A stretch of 64,000 nt of DNA from Anagrus nilaparvatae (Eukaryota; Arthropoda; Insecta; Hymenoptera; Mymaridae): assembly GCA_022575985.1 (NCBI GenBank), contig JAKSXM010000205.1, forward strand, positions 124,001 to 188,000. The letters are read 5' to 3'. Every line of letters begins with the position of its first letter. The stretch's first letter is position 1. Position numbers and translations under genes: made by a program. Below are positions 52,569-64,000 of the stretch, piece by piece. The notes below the pieces were generated by a model. That model saw only the letters and a program-made list of their open reading frames with translations, had not been told where the DNA came from and searched no databases.

Positions 52569-54113
52569 ATATTTAACCTCTTTGGTAAAAATCCATATTT
52601 TTCTAGCTTCACACCACTGCCAAATTTCTTTTGTAATCTTATTCAAAACGGGGTACTGAATACCCTCTATACGATTAATATAGGAGACTGCTGTCGTATT
52701 ATCAATTCTAAGTAATACTCTACAATTCCTATATCTTTTCAAAAAACACTTGATGCTAAAAAAGCTGCCTTTAATTCTAATAAGTTAATATGCAAATTTC
52801 TTTCTTGTTTTCTCCAAAAACCAGAGACCTCCTTACTGTTACGAACGGCACCCCAACCAGATAACTATGCATCTGAAAATATTTCTAATCGATAATCCGA
52901 TTTTTGAATAGGTTGTACACCTGTCATGATATTATTACGCCACCAAGTGAAATCATTCTGTAACCAAACAGGAATTTGCATTTTTGAATTATAATTATCA
53001 TCGTTAAAAATAAGGGCCAAAAATTTTTTTTCTTTCAAAATTCTTTGTATATAACCAACTATACTGTAGAGCAGGGCATGCAGCTATCAAACAACCTATA
53101 AAATGAGCAAATTCACGAATCTTGCACCGTGAAAGTGAACTAAAATCTTCAATCAGCCTTTTCAATTTTACCCTCTTTTCCTCAGGTAATTGCAATAACA
53201 TATCTTTTGAATTAATAACATAACCTAAATATTGACAAAAATTTCTTGGTTCTAGTTGACTTTTATCATAATTAACTATCCAACCAAGGCCCAATAACAA
53301 ATTCAACGTTTGATAAACATTACAAGAACAATCTTCTTTGCTTTTTCCAAAACAAATAATATCATCTAAATAGAAATCCGAAGACAAACCCATAGACCTT
53401 AAAAAACTTGCTACAAAAAATCCATCTCTTTTCTTTGACGTCGTTGTCAGTAAACCTTTTAATTCTGGGTTTAATGCAGGAGCTTCTAAAATACAATTGT
53501 CGTTATCCCTATTGTATTTATCCATTATCTTTTTCAATACATCGGGATTAACTCCATTATCCCTCCATTCAATCCACTTCTTTGAAAGTTCTTCACTAAG
53601 AGGCAATGTATAAATATCACTAGATGGTACATCTTCCCCAAGAACTTCAAACAGATCCTCCATTGCTTGAGAATCATTCTTTTCAGGAGTACAAGATCTT
53701 TCTCCAGGTCCACTATCACCTGTATAAAACGTAATGTAATAAATAAACTTTCCTTTTTGCTAAAATCCATGTGCCAAGTGTACACATAAAATTTGTAAAC
53801 CAAAAATTTTATCATAAAAAATAAAAATGTATGCCGGATGTACATACATAAACAATTACAGCATGCCAAACGTACACACTGCACATAATTGAGTCAACAA
53901 ATATTTTATTTGTATAAACTAAAAAATATATAATTGTATGCCACACGTACATACACCAATGAACCCAGCATGCATGCCAGCATGAAAAATAGAAAACCCA
54001 CCTTTTCTTTTGAACGACGATTCACTGGAACTGCGTCGGTCAATATTTCTGTCATACGAAATATTACGTTTACGAGATTTTCTATCTCTAGAAAGGCTCC
54101 TAGAATGACTCAA
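52569..54113 (-). mobile_element. DIRS-like retroelement, left arm (RT core deleted)
   Basis: From the centre outward it shows a first gag exon with HSRSLSRDRKSRKRN (54113 to about 54002), an intron, and the gag start MEDLFEVLGEDVPSSD. A deletion of about 1.1 kb joins DGFFVAS to the RT end FLRSMGLSSDFYLDDIICFG. The sequence continues through FARFIGC-type residues to an RNase H with LLRIDNTTAVSYINRIEG and IWQWCEARKIWIF, characteristic of DIRS. A stop before the RNase H breaks it. No tyrosine recombinase was seen. Confidence 0.75.
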
Positions 54114-54170
54114 TTATGTGCAGTGTGTACGTTTGGCATGTTTTTATTGTTTATGTATGTACATCCGGCA
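53772..54170. repeat. Recurrent TGCC-NNN-GTACA motif in the DIRS intron
   Basis: TGCCAAGTGTACACA (53772), TGCCGGATGTACATA (53832), TGCCAAACGTACACA (53864) and TGCCACACGTACATA (53939) are diverged copies of one 15-bp word at uneven spacing. Inverted copies appear in the right arm at about 54122-54170 and beyond. Confidence 0.75.
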
Positions 54171-56490
54171 TACATTTTTATTTTTTATGATAAAATTTTT
54201 GGTTTACAATTTTTATGTGTACACTTGGCACATGGATTTTAGCAAAAAGGAAAGTTTATTTATTACATTACGTTTTATACAGGTGATAGTGGACCTGGAG
54301 AAAGATATTGTACTCCTGAAAAGAATGATTCTCAAGCAATGGAGGATCTGTTTGAAGTTCTTGGGGAAGATGTACCATCTAGTGATATTTATACATTGCC
54401 TCTTAGTGAAGAACTTTCAAAGAAGTGGATTGAATGGAGGGATAATGGAGTTAATCCCGATGTATTGAAAAAGATAATGGATAAATACAATAGGGATAAC
54501 GACAATTGTATTTTAGAAGCTCCTGCATTAAACCCAGAATTAAAAGGTTTGCTGACAACGACGCCAAAGAAAAGAGATGGATTTTTTGTAGCAACTCAAA
54601 GAAAGGTTGTTTCGGCCTTAGTTGCTATTGGTAACACATTAGGCCTTATGACCAAAGAAGAAGAAGGAGTTGAAGTTGATTCAAAAAAATTACTCAGATT
54701 CTTATGGGATGCAGGCAAACTGTTAGTAGATGCTCATTTTCAGATTTCTGCTTCTAGAAGAGCTTTTATTATCCCAGTGGTCGATTCTACTTACAAATCA
54801 GCTTTGGAAGAGTGCAAAGCTGATGTTAAATTTCTCTTCGGAGAAAAATTCAATGAAAGTTTTAAAACAGCACAAGCTTGCCAGAAAATAAATAATGAAT
54901 TGAAACCTAAACAGAAAAATAAGGATTTAAACTTCAAAGGCCCCTCCAGAAAATATTAGAGTCGTTCTCGGGGGGCTTACAGACCAATTGGCTCGTTGAG
55001 GACATTCAGATCCTACCCCGATCAAGATCAACGACGCCAGAGTCGGTCGTCAGGAAGATCTCGAAAGAGCATCAACTCCAAACACTCAGGGAGATCACGC
55101 AGAAGCGGAAGTTAGGATTACAGGTACAAGCTGGTAGATTGAAATATTTTTATACTGGTTGGACAAAAATAACAAAGGATAATTTTATTTTAAATGCTAT
55201 TAAGGGTTATAAAGCTATTTTTATTGAAAAACCGTATCAAGTTTTTATTCCACCATCTTTTAAAAATGAAAATCCTGAATATAAGCAGAATTTAAATAAA
55301 GCCATCGTCGATTTAATAGACATAGGTGCCATTAGAAAAAGTGTTAAGGTTAAAGGACAATTTATTTCTTCTTATTTGTTGGTACCAAAATCTGACGGTG
55401 GACAAAGGTTTGTTCTTAATTTAAAGAAATTAAATGCATTTGTGGATACCCCTCATTTTAAGATTGATGATATTAGAACAGCCTTGAAACTTACTTTTAA
55501 AAACATTTTTATGGCAAAAATAGATTTAAAAAATGCTTATTTAACAATTCCTTTTTCATTAAAATAGTTATAAATATTTCAGGTTTATTTATGAGAATGA
55601 TTACTATGAATTTGTAGCCTTACCTTTTGGTTTTAGTTTAGCACCTTATATTTTTGCTAAGGTTTTAAAAGCAGTTGCAGGTTTTTTAAGGTCTATGGGT
55701 TTGTCTTCGGTTTTCTATTCAGATGATATTATTTGTTTTGGAAAAAGCAAAGAAGATTGTTCTTGTAATGTTAATCAAACGTTGAATTTGTTATTGGGCC
55801 TTGGTTGGATAGTTAATTATGATAAAAGTCAACTAGAACCAAGAAATTTTTGTCAATATTTAGGTTATGTTATTAATTCAAAAGATATGTTATTGCAATT
55901 ACCTGAGGAAAAGAGGGTAAAATTGAAAAGGCTGATTGAAGATTTTAGTTCACTTTCTCGGTGCAAAATTCGTGAATTTGCTCATTTTATAGGTTGTTTG
56001 ATAGCTGCATGCCCTGCTCTACAGTATAGTTGGTTATATACAAAGAATTTTGAAAGAAAAAAAATTTTTGGCCCTTATTTTTAACGATGATAATTATAAT
56101 TCTTGATGATAACTATAATGCTTTTACTTTAGAATGGTCAGGTTGGAATTTTTATGCATTTCCTCCTTTTGCGGTTATTTTAAAAACCTTAAAAAAGGTG
56201 GTGGAAGACAAGGCTGAGGGCATAATTGTAGTACCGAATTGGTCTAGTCAAGCTTGGTAGCAGTACTATGCGCTTTATACTTAGGATCGATTCCACAAAA
56301 AGACAAAGTCGAACGAATCCAACGGCTAATTGTAGCCCTTGTAGCCGGTTTATAAGGCTTGCGAGTACAAATAAACAACTGTTGTATTGAGCCCCCACAA
56401 TCCATTTTAAATGATAAGCATTAACACATAATTCCTTTCTATTGAAAAATGGTAACCTAAAAAATGGCTTAGCAGCACCAGGACGAGAAG
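54106..56490 (+). mobile_element. DIRS-like retroelement, right arm (RNase H deleted)
   Basis: It begins in the intron, then an acceptor (TTTTATACAG) and gag (54339-54959, ending KDLNFKGPSRKY). A short Arg/Ser-rich stretch follows, then the RT: YLLVPKSDGGQRFVLNLKKL, FMAKIDLKNAYLTIPF, FVALPFGFSLAPYIFAKVLK and the active site FYSDDIICFG. Then LEWSGWNFYAFPPFAVILKT of the post-RNase H region. The RNase H itself is missing through an internal deletion near 56100. An in-frame stop near 55566 breaks RT. Confidence 0.78.
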
Positions 56491-56496
56491 TTTTCA

Positions 56497-56820
56497 TTAA
56501 CTCTGGAATTTAATTTCAACGCCTTCATTACTAAATAAAATATTTGAAATTTTAATAGCCTCTAAAGCTTGCAATCTTGCTACTAGAGGAGTCTTACATC
56601 TAATTAATCTTCCTTCAGCATCTTGTTTATTCTTGAATATCCATTTGCAGCTTATCATTTGTCGGCCTTGTGGAATTTCCTCAAGATTCCAGGTACCATT
56701 TTCATTTAGTGATTCAATTTCTTCATTCTTTTCCTGAATCCAAAAATCCTTTTCTGAACTCTTTAAGGCTTCTTCTATACTTCTAAGTTCATCACCAATC
56801 ACCATTTTTAAGGTACCCAT
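56497..56820 (-). pseudogene. Ty1/copia pol relic: RT N-terminus
   Basis: It encodes DFWIQEKNEEIESLNENGTW and then LEEIPQGRQMISCKWIFKNK, the standard start of copia RT. The sequence stops matching copia near 56500, where the DIRS-like pair begins. The other half of this RT is at 52568 downward. Confidence 0.87.
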
Positions 56821-57012
56821 AATGCGATCAGGTAGAACACCTTTATTTTCCCTTCCTGAACGTCTTAATTCCGTTTCATGCCTTTACTTTATATTATTTC
56901 CATTTTGATCATCATAAAATTGTTCATCTGGATTTTCATATGAATTTTATTTCTCGTCTTTATTCTCATCCTTATATTTATTAACTCTTTCTTGAAATTT
57001 ATCAAAACTTAC

Positions 57013-57790
57013 TTATAAGATATCGTTTACCATTTCTTCATCCAGAAAAACTACGTCTCGAATTACAGTAACACGATTCGTGACTCTATCAACTAAGCGG
57101 TAACCTTTAGACTCGACAGAATAACCAAAAAAAGTCAATTCCTCTGGCTTATCGTCAAGTTTTTTTCTCAATTCCTCCGGTACTTTTGCATACGCGCGAC
57201 ACCCAAAATTATTCAAATCACATTAAGTTTTTTCTTGTACCATAACTCAAAAGGTGTTTTTTTTTAATACTTGTTGGGAGTCTATTTTGCAAATAATTTG
57301 CCGTATTTACTGCCTCAGCCCAATATTTCTTTTCTAGATTTTTTTTAATTAGTATAAATCTGGCAATTTCGCAAAGAGATTGGTTTTTTCTTTCTGCTAC
57401 ACCATTTTGCTGGGGAGTATACTTTACTGTATACTGAACTTGTATGCCTTCCTTTTTTAAATAACCTAGTAATTCCTTGTTTAAATACTCTCCTCCACGA
57501 TCTGACCTTATTACTTTAGCTGTTTTTGATTTTTGAGTTTTTCCAGCCTTAATAAATTCCTTGATATATTTTACGGCATCACTTTTATTCTTTAAATAAT
57601 ATACTGCAGAATATCTTGAAAAATCATCAATTACGGTTATGATATATCTATTTCCCTTTGGAGTTAAAATTTGCATGGGGCCGCAAATATCTGTATGAAT
57701 TTAATCTAAAATTACTTCAGACTTGCTTTCTGAAACTTGCGGAAAATGTTTTCTTGCAAGCTTTTCCTATACGCAGCATTCAAATTGCCC
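57013..57790 (-). pseudogene. Ty1/copia integrase relic
   Basis: It reads IHTDICGPMQILTPKGNRY (first Asp), VIDDFSRYSAVYYLKNKSDA, VIRSDRGGEYLNKELLGYLK (second Asp) and VKYTPQQNGVAERKNQSLCE (catalytic Glu). A GCRAYAKVPEELRKKLDDK and TFFGYSVESKGYRLVDR tail follows. Stops occur before the first Asp and after 57218. The gag, protease and 5' LTR are missing, so the element is 5'-truncated. Confidence 0.9.
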
Positions 57791-60700
57791 AAAAAACCGT
57801 CCCCACCCTGTAGTTAACACATCCAAAAACAATAATTACAGCAATTCCTCTTTTTCTAATATGGAATATATGTTTGTAGGAAGGGATACTTAATGAATCT
57901 GAAAATCGATGGTGATTAAGTGTTTTCAATTTAAGGGGAGTAGTTCAATGGAATTTAGAATAAGGGATATGAATAACCATGGTTTCGGAACTTATATTGA
58001 TTTTTCTTGTAAATAACTTAGATTTATATTTGTTTAAAATCTAAAAAATAATTACGAATTATGAAACTAGCCAATCGTAAGCATGTTGTGAATCATTTAC
58101 GTATTATATCTAGCAAGAGCTGTAGTAAACGAGTTCCATGCACTTGGTTGCGTTTACGTAAACCAGTTTTAAGTTTTTTTCTTAATTTTCTTCTAGAACT
58201 CCCTTTCTAAAAGAATACATTTGACGAGCTCAGTTAATATTTATATAAATCTTTTTAGCGCCTACTTTCCTCCTTTCGATGTTCTTACGAAGAGCTTGTA
58301 ATGATTCCAGGCTAAGTAGAACGGAGAAAAAATTCCAGTTATTATGCCTTGAATTATACATGCATATTGTCTTTATTTCAAGAAAACAGTCAAAAAAATC
58401 CAAAAAATTTTACAAGGTAAAAAAGCTAATTACCATTAACATGATAATCGGAAACCTTTGAAAAAAGTTTTGTAGCGCTGAAAATTTCATTTTTTCTGTG
58501 TAACTCCTGTCACTTTTAAATATTTTGTCTTTTAATTAAGCATTAATTTTCTTATTACATAAAATATATTATTTTTCTTTTATAAAAGAGCTTGAAGAAA
58601 ATATCTAATTAAATTAGCATACGTGTCTTGTCTTATAATTACTTGTATACTTTTCTTAATTTTCTTAAAGGGTCTTTTAGCCAATTTTTTTTTTTTTAAT
58701 TAAAATTAATTACACTATAAATATTTAATCATTAATGTTTTATGAATATTTATGTATCCATGTCACTTCTTACCTTTGAAAAATTAATGATATTTTTAAT
58801 AAAGATTTAAATTAATGTTATTAAACTGAAAAAATTTTTTCTCCTACGTAATTCCAATTAAATAAACAAAAAAAAACTGCAATTCATAAAAATTTACATG
58901 CGCAGGTACTTAGAAAAATAATTTATTCATATATATATTTTTTCAATCTTTATTATCAATAATTTGACATTAAAAAGTTTAAAAAAGAGGGAAAAAAATT
59001 CTCAATTAGCATAGCACACGATATAGTTCTTAATGAAGAGCGAAATAAAAAAAAATAGACATCTCTAAAGAGGAAATGAAGAAGTAGCAAATATAGAACT
59101 TGGAATAAAAAAAAAACAGCTTATAACAGTGTCAGTGTAGAGTAAAAGAAAGATAGAAAAAAAATATATATGCAGTAAGGTGCAAAGCGTTTCAACGACC
59201 CTTAAAAAAGAAAGAGATAAAAATCAAAAAGACTTTTTTTTCTTCTCTCTTTGGGAAATGAGACAGGTTTGAAATGAACCTAGGATACAAGACATCAGAG
59301 AGGCGAACGACCCTTCTTTTTCTTTTTATTTTTAAAAATACGTTTCATTTCTAGATTTTTATAAAAATATATACCGACAAATATTATGTAATCGAGAAAA
59401 ATGTTACTTTTCTCATTAAGATTTTTCATTTTTTTTTATTTAGTACTTTTGAGAAAAAAAGAGCATGCTATTAATATTTTTCATTTCTGATATTTGTTTA
59501 AGATATTTTTTTGCATCTGCTTTTTCCAAACATTGATTTAATCAAAACAATTTAACTTTTGGTCATTAGGGAGGTTTTTGGGGTAAAAAATAAGGATTCC
59601 CAGAAAATTGTTTCGAAGACAGAAAATTAAAATTTTCAGCTAACCGCAAAACTCTTTTGGTTAGTAGAAATGATACTTTCTAGTTGATCTCAGTTTTCTG
59701 TTCTGACTTTTAGACAAAAAACCTTCTTTGTTTCAGATAATTATATAATATGCTATTAAATATGCCTCAAATAGAACTTGAATTCTAGAATATTCTCTTT
59801 TTGACTCAAATGTAAATCTATTCGAGTTTAAAATCAAAAAGATTCTCTATGCGTCTAAAATAGATAATTTTGGATAAAATGAAAATTTTTCATGCAACTT
59901 CGAATAATTAAAAAAAAAAATATTTATCAATCTTTTAGAGTAAAATAAAAATGTATTCTTTATTTTTACATTAAACCATTGGGATTACTAAAAATGTCAA
60001 AATCATGTGGTACACGACTAAAAGTTTATTCAACAATATTGAAGTAACCAAAAAAATCAATAGTTTGCTTAGAAATTGTAAAAATCAATTGAAATTTTTG
60101 TATTTTGTATTCTCTCTAAGCTTCTTTTTCTGTGGCTTATGTTTTCAAAAACACTTTATCAAATGAAATTACATTTTTCATGCTACATACACAGTTGGTC
60201 AGTACAAAATGATAGACATACGAATATTTATTTATAAATTCTATACAGACCACACGTAATAATCAAAACTTTTTTTATAAATATTCAATTATTTTGTTTT
60301 TAGAAAATAAGATAAAAATATTTGAAAAGTAAATATAAAACTTTATACACGAGAATTACGGAAAATTGAATTTCACCCTTGCTTTTTCTAAGATTTATTC
60401 TATTTTTGAATTATTCATTACGTGTATTACAATAATAATAAACAAATCTTTTTTATCCAAATTTTTTGAAGCGTACGTTTATGTACTTGGCACCAATAGA
60501 GATTTATAAAATGTAAAAGGCTGACATAGCTCATAGTCCATTATTTTTTATATGTTTGGTAATACGTATATGTAATACATTACTAACACATATTTAAAAA
60601 CCTAGAAAATGATTGAATGCATCTAACGCTACTTTAAAGTATATCAGTCATTTTTTTATGCATTACTTACACTTGATGCTGTACATTTTATAAAACATAA

Positions 60701-60846
60701 TATTTGTAGTAACATTTTTTCGATACATCGGTACCAAATTTTACTAAATGCATAATTTTTTTTTATTTTTTGGAATAACATTAATATATTTATCGGTTAT
60801 TGGTGTATATAAAAATAAAGGATAACAAAAAAAATTTTTCCAAACT
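57791..60846. other. AT-rich intergenic or intronic DNA
   Basis: No gene or recognisable mobile element was found. A slightly more complex patch lies at 58080-58330, without coding support. Confidence 0.45.
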
Positions 60847-60848
60847 TA

Positions 60849-61256
60849 CACTGTAAAAAGTAACTTTCTTAGATTTACAAAAAAAATAGAATTTTTTCGA
60901 AAAATTAGTGGATTTTCAAAAAAATTTGTAAATTGTCGATAAAAATCGTAAATTTACTAAATTACGAGAATTCTCGATTTTTTTTAGTGATTTTACGAAA
61001 AAAGTTGTAAATTCATAACTATTTTCCGGAAATTTACAACTATTTTTTGTACATTTTCGAAAAAAATGGTAAATTATCAATTTTTCTTGCGAATTCACAA
61101 AAAAAAAATCGAGAATTCTCGAATTTTTTGTTAATATACTAGATTTAGTAAATATACGATTTTTTTCGAATATTTACAAATTTTTTTGAAAATTTACTAA
61201 TTTTTCGAAATTGTTCTAATTTTTTTGTTAATATAAAAAAGTTACATTTTACAGTG
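60849..61256. mobile_element. Tc1/mariner-type MITE, TA target duplication
   Basis: The 408-bp element begins CACTGTAAAAAGTAAC and ends with the near-complement (GTTACATTTTACAGTG), flanked by TA on both sides. The interior is full of A/T-rich inverted blocks, including the palindrome CGAGAATTCTCG twice. There is no transposase. Confidence 0.82.
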
Positions 61257-61812
61257 TAGTTATCTGAGAATGGGAAGGATTTATTGATGTAGAATACGAT
61301 GACTTTAGCTAAACCTAATCTGATTCCCGGGTCCAAATCTTTGCTGGCCTGTGTAATTATTAAAAAAAGTTTAAAGATTGACTAAACTATTGTTTTAATA
61401 TTATAATCAAACTTGGGTATTATCAGAACATAATATGTAATTGTGATTTAAATATAATTTACATTGACTTTAAAAATAACTTTTCAAACAGTTTATTATT
61501 TTTTCTTTTATTTTTATTTTTCAGAGTTGAAGTGTGTAATAGTACAAGAAATATAGTTCTTATATTTGTTTAAAAGATTTAAATTGTACGAGAACTGAAT
61601 ATTTTTACCGGTAGCACATACACGCTACTATGTAATATTGTGATGAAAAAAGTTTTATCATGTTAACCTTTTTTAAAATATATAAAATAAAATATAACTT
61701 ATTCAATATAAATTTTTCTAAGTCCATAAAATTTGTAAAAAAAACTTATAACAGGTTTATGTAAACACAACTTAAATGCATGAAACATGTTAACAACAGC
61801 TGAGGGCTAGTA

Positions 61813-62480
61813 CTCCATTCAAAATACGGGTTTGGGTGTACTTAAGGTTGCGAATACGAGATTTGCTCTAGTGTAGGTTTTTTGGGTCGCTGAACATGAA
61901 AATCGGGGTCTTTTGGTAAAGAAAATGGGGCTTCATCCTTAAATTTGCAAAAACTACCCTCAAAATGGGGTATTTTGAAGTATTTGCTAAAACTACCCCT
62001 AAAATCTACGGCCCAAAAAACCCTATGGACCTAATCTGGGCATACAAAATGCAGAAATAGCAAAAACGTCCATTTTAGGGGTAGTTTTAGCTAATTTAGG
62101 GCTGATATATTAATTAATCTGGTCGCAAAAAGTGCGAAAATATCGAAAATAGCGAAAACACCCCATTTGGGGGGTAGATTTAGCAAATTTAAGGGTGAAA
62201 TATGAATGTTTTCTTTTAAAATCATTGAGATTCTTAATTAGCGACCCAAAAAACCCTAAGAAACCAATTCTTGGACAAATCTATCGACTCAGAACGCGAA
62301 TATATCAAAAATACACCCTTTTGGGGGTAGTTTTTTGCAAATTTAAGGGTGAAGCCCCATTTTCATTACCAAATGACCCCGATTTTCGTGTTTTGCGACC
62401 CAAGAAACCTATACTAGAGCAAATCTCGTATTCGCAACCCTAGGTACACCCCCCCCCCCCCCCCCGTATTTTGACTGGAG
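61813..62480. mobile_element. Stowaway-like MITE, TA target duplication
   Basis: TA-CTCCATTCAAAATACGG opens and CCGTATTTTGACTGGAG-TA closes the 668-bp element. Inverted similarity continues inward for over 100 bp (GCGAATACGAGATTTGCTCT and its complement). A 17-C tract (62449-62465) sits just inside the right end. The CTCC ends with a TA duplication are Stowaway-like, within Tc1/mariner. Confidence 0.85.
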
Positions 62481-62482
62481 TA

Positions 62483-64000
62483 TAGGTATAATGTATTAAT
62501 GTTATGCAGCATTACAATATATTTTGCTATTTTTATAATTTATATTATCTCCTTTACTAGGTTTTAATATTCTAAACCCAAATTTTGCTGATTCCTTAAG
62601 CCCGTATTATTCCTAGTCCCTAAATTGAAATTATTTCTAAGTCTCTATAAAAATGTTCCATGTTAATATTTTAAGAGAACTGTTTCGCATTTTGGTTGTA
62701 ATTAAATTTTTCTAAGCTTTTATCCAATATTATACCCCCCTTGCATCTCTTGTTCTCATACATTACCCCAAATTTTGCACCAAGGTTATTCCGTAAATCT
62801 ACTTAAGAACATGTTCTAATATTTTATTTCGATAAAAATTTGCTTTATTATAACTTTACTTTACTCTCGGATGAAAAAACAAATATTTTCCTTTTCCTGT
62901 AGTTTATTTTCTTCTATGTCAATAATTAATAGTAGTCGGCAAAATAATAATTTGAATAGAAAAAATTGCTAATTACTGTACGTACTGACAAGTCTCATAC
63001 TATTTAGCCATAGACAAAATGACCAAAAATTGTTAGCTGAAGGTATCGAATAGATCTATTCATATTTAGAAAAAATTATGCTCTACATGAATCCTCCCTA
63101 ATCGAAAAGATTATAAAGTATGAAAAACATTACCATACTTATAACCATACTGGTAAAATTTATTAAAGTTACGGTGTAGATTTTTAAATAAAAAGTATTC
63201 TAATTTATCCAACAGCAACTTGTAAATTTGATGAGAAATTTTGCGTTATACTTACAACCTGTAGCTAAATTACTTAACAGTATAATAATTTTCTAACCTT
63301 TTTGTAAATTTTATCGTACAAGAACACTTTAGTTCATATTTTAAAAACTGTTACCTAAAAAATGAAAATCGGAAATTCAGAATCTGATTTGAAATATTTT
63401 TTAGAGTAACCTTTGCCCTCGTTTAAAAAAAAAATTCAAATACCTTCTTTATAAGAAGTAATAAATGCATAAATAATTAAACGTAATTTTATTCTTCATA
63501 CAATACCTACATTTGATTAAGTTTTTAGCTTAATAAAATATTTATATGTTGCAATAAAATAATATTACAATTTTTTATAATCTAAATAAATCTATCTTAC
63601 AAAACCTAAATCCAATAAAGCTTAAGAGAGTATTTATTTTTTGTTTTGTTTATTTTATGTATTAAAGGGGACGTATATTCTCTGCATTTACTTATTTTAA
63701 ATAACTTTTATTAAAGTACTGAGGGCAAAAAGAACAAATTATATTTAGAATTTTGAAGGCTTTCTATGAGAAAACTTTTACTTCATGACTCATATTAGTT
63801 TTTACTCAGATTTTAATACAGCTTAAGAGACATAAATAGTAAAAAAAATCTGTAACTAAAAAAATTATTAAAAAAAATATAAAAAATATTAAAAAAAACT
63901 ATAATTTGAACAAAAATCGTAAAATAATAATCGTATTTAATGAAAATTTTTAAAAATTTTGCTTATCTTGTTTTTAAATATTTTCAGAGTTTTTAAAAAC
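62483..64000. other. AT-rich DNA
   Basis: No gene was recognised. Positions 62570-62670 share words with the fold-back family (CCCTAAATTGAAATTATT). Confidence 0.45.

Noticed and set aside
56189..56497. Minus-strand frame of 102 codons next to the copia RT
   Set aside because: It is antisense to the end of the right DIRS-like arm and shows no domain of its own.

Overview
The window is very AT-rich eukaryotic DNA with long introns, GT-AG splicing, microsatellites and dense, decayed transposable elements. The one long gene is an arthropod-type Dscam. Together with hAT, R1-clade, DIRS-like, Ty1/copia and Ty3/gypsy remnants this points to an insect nuclear chromosome. A hymenopteran such as a parasitoid wasp would fit the extreme AT content, but that is only a guess.

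Layout. 1-6.5 kb: intergenic, with one intact tRNA-Asp(GUC) at 721-792, a GC-rich hairpin, a fold-back element (about 2931-3271) and a 698-bp TA-flanked MITE (4598-5295). 6.5-9.8 kb: two tandem broken hAT transposases on the minus strand. 10.0-11.3 kb: a TAA-flanked MITE, then a 19-bp minisatellite with a 57-bp higher-order unit. 12.3-13.5 kb: a three-exon minus-strand gene or pseudogene encoding a BEN-like domain, with a decayed exon upstream. 14.1-14.5 kb: the 3' end of an R1-clade LINE with poly(A). 15.8-16.1 kb: a probable solo LTR. 16.5-21.2 kb: two more hAT pseudogenes, one split by a 1,632-bp element with 27-bp terminal inverted repeats and a 4-bp target duplication.

24.3-46.9 kb, minus strand: 28 consecutive coding exons of a Dscam-family cell-adhesion receptor, Ig2 to the stop codon (1,844 codons plus stop, all splice phases compatible). 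It encodes Ig2-Ig9, FN1-4, Ig10, FN5-6, a transmembrane helix and a cytoplasmic tail ending in a hydrophobic PDZ-ligand-like motif. The signal peptide and Ig1 were not found and probably lie upstream across a long intron. The slots that carry large alternative-exon arrays in Dscam1 each hold one exon here, so this looks like a non-hypervariable paralogue. Its introns carry fold-back repeats, two near-perfect small hairpins and a Ty3/gypsy relic.

51.3-57.8 kb: a 5'-truncated Ty1/copia element on the minus strand (3' LTR, RNase H, RT, integrase). Its RT is split by about 3.9 kb made of two DIRS-like copies joined head to head, each with a different internal deletion. 57.8-64 kb: AT-rich intergenic DNA with two more TA-flanked MITEs.

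Apart from tRNA-Asp and the Dscam gene, nearly everything recognisable is broken mobile DNA. The most unusual points are the in-frame, stop-free 69-bp Dscam intron in Ig10, the head-to-head DIRS pair nested in copia, the 1.6-kb TIR element with a clean empty-site reconstruction, and the BEN-like gene with its in-frame 126-bp-spaced duplication.
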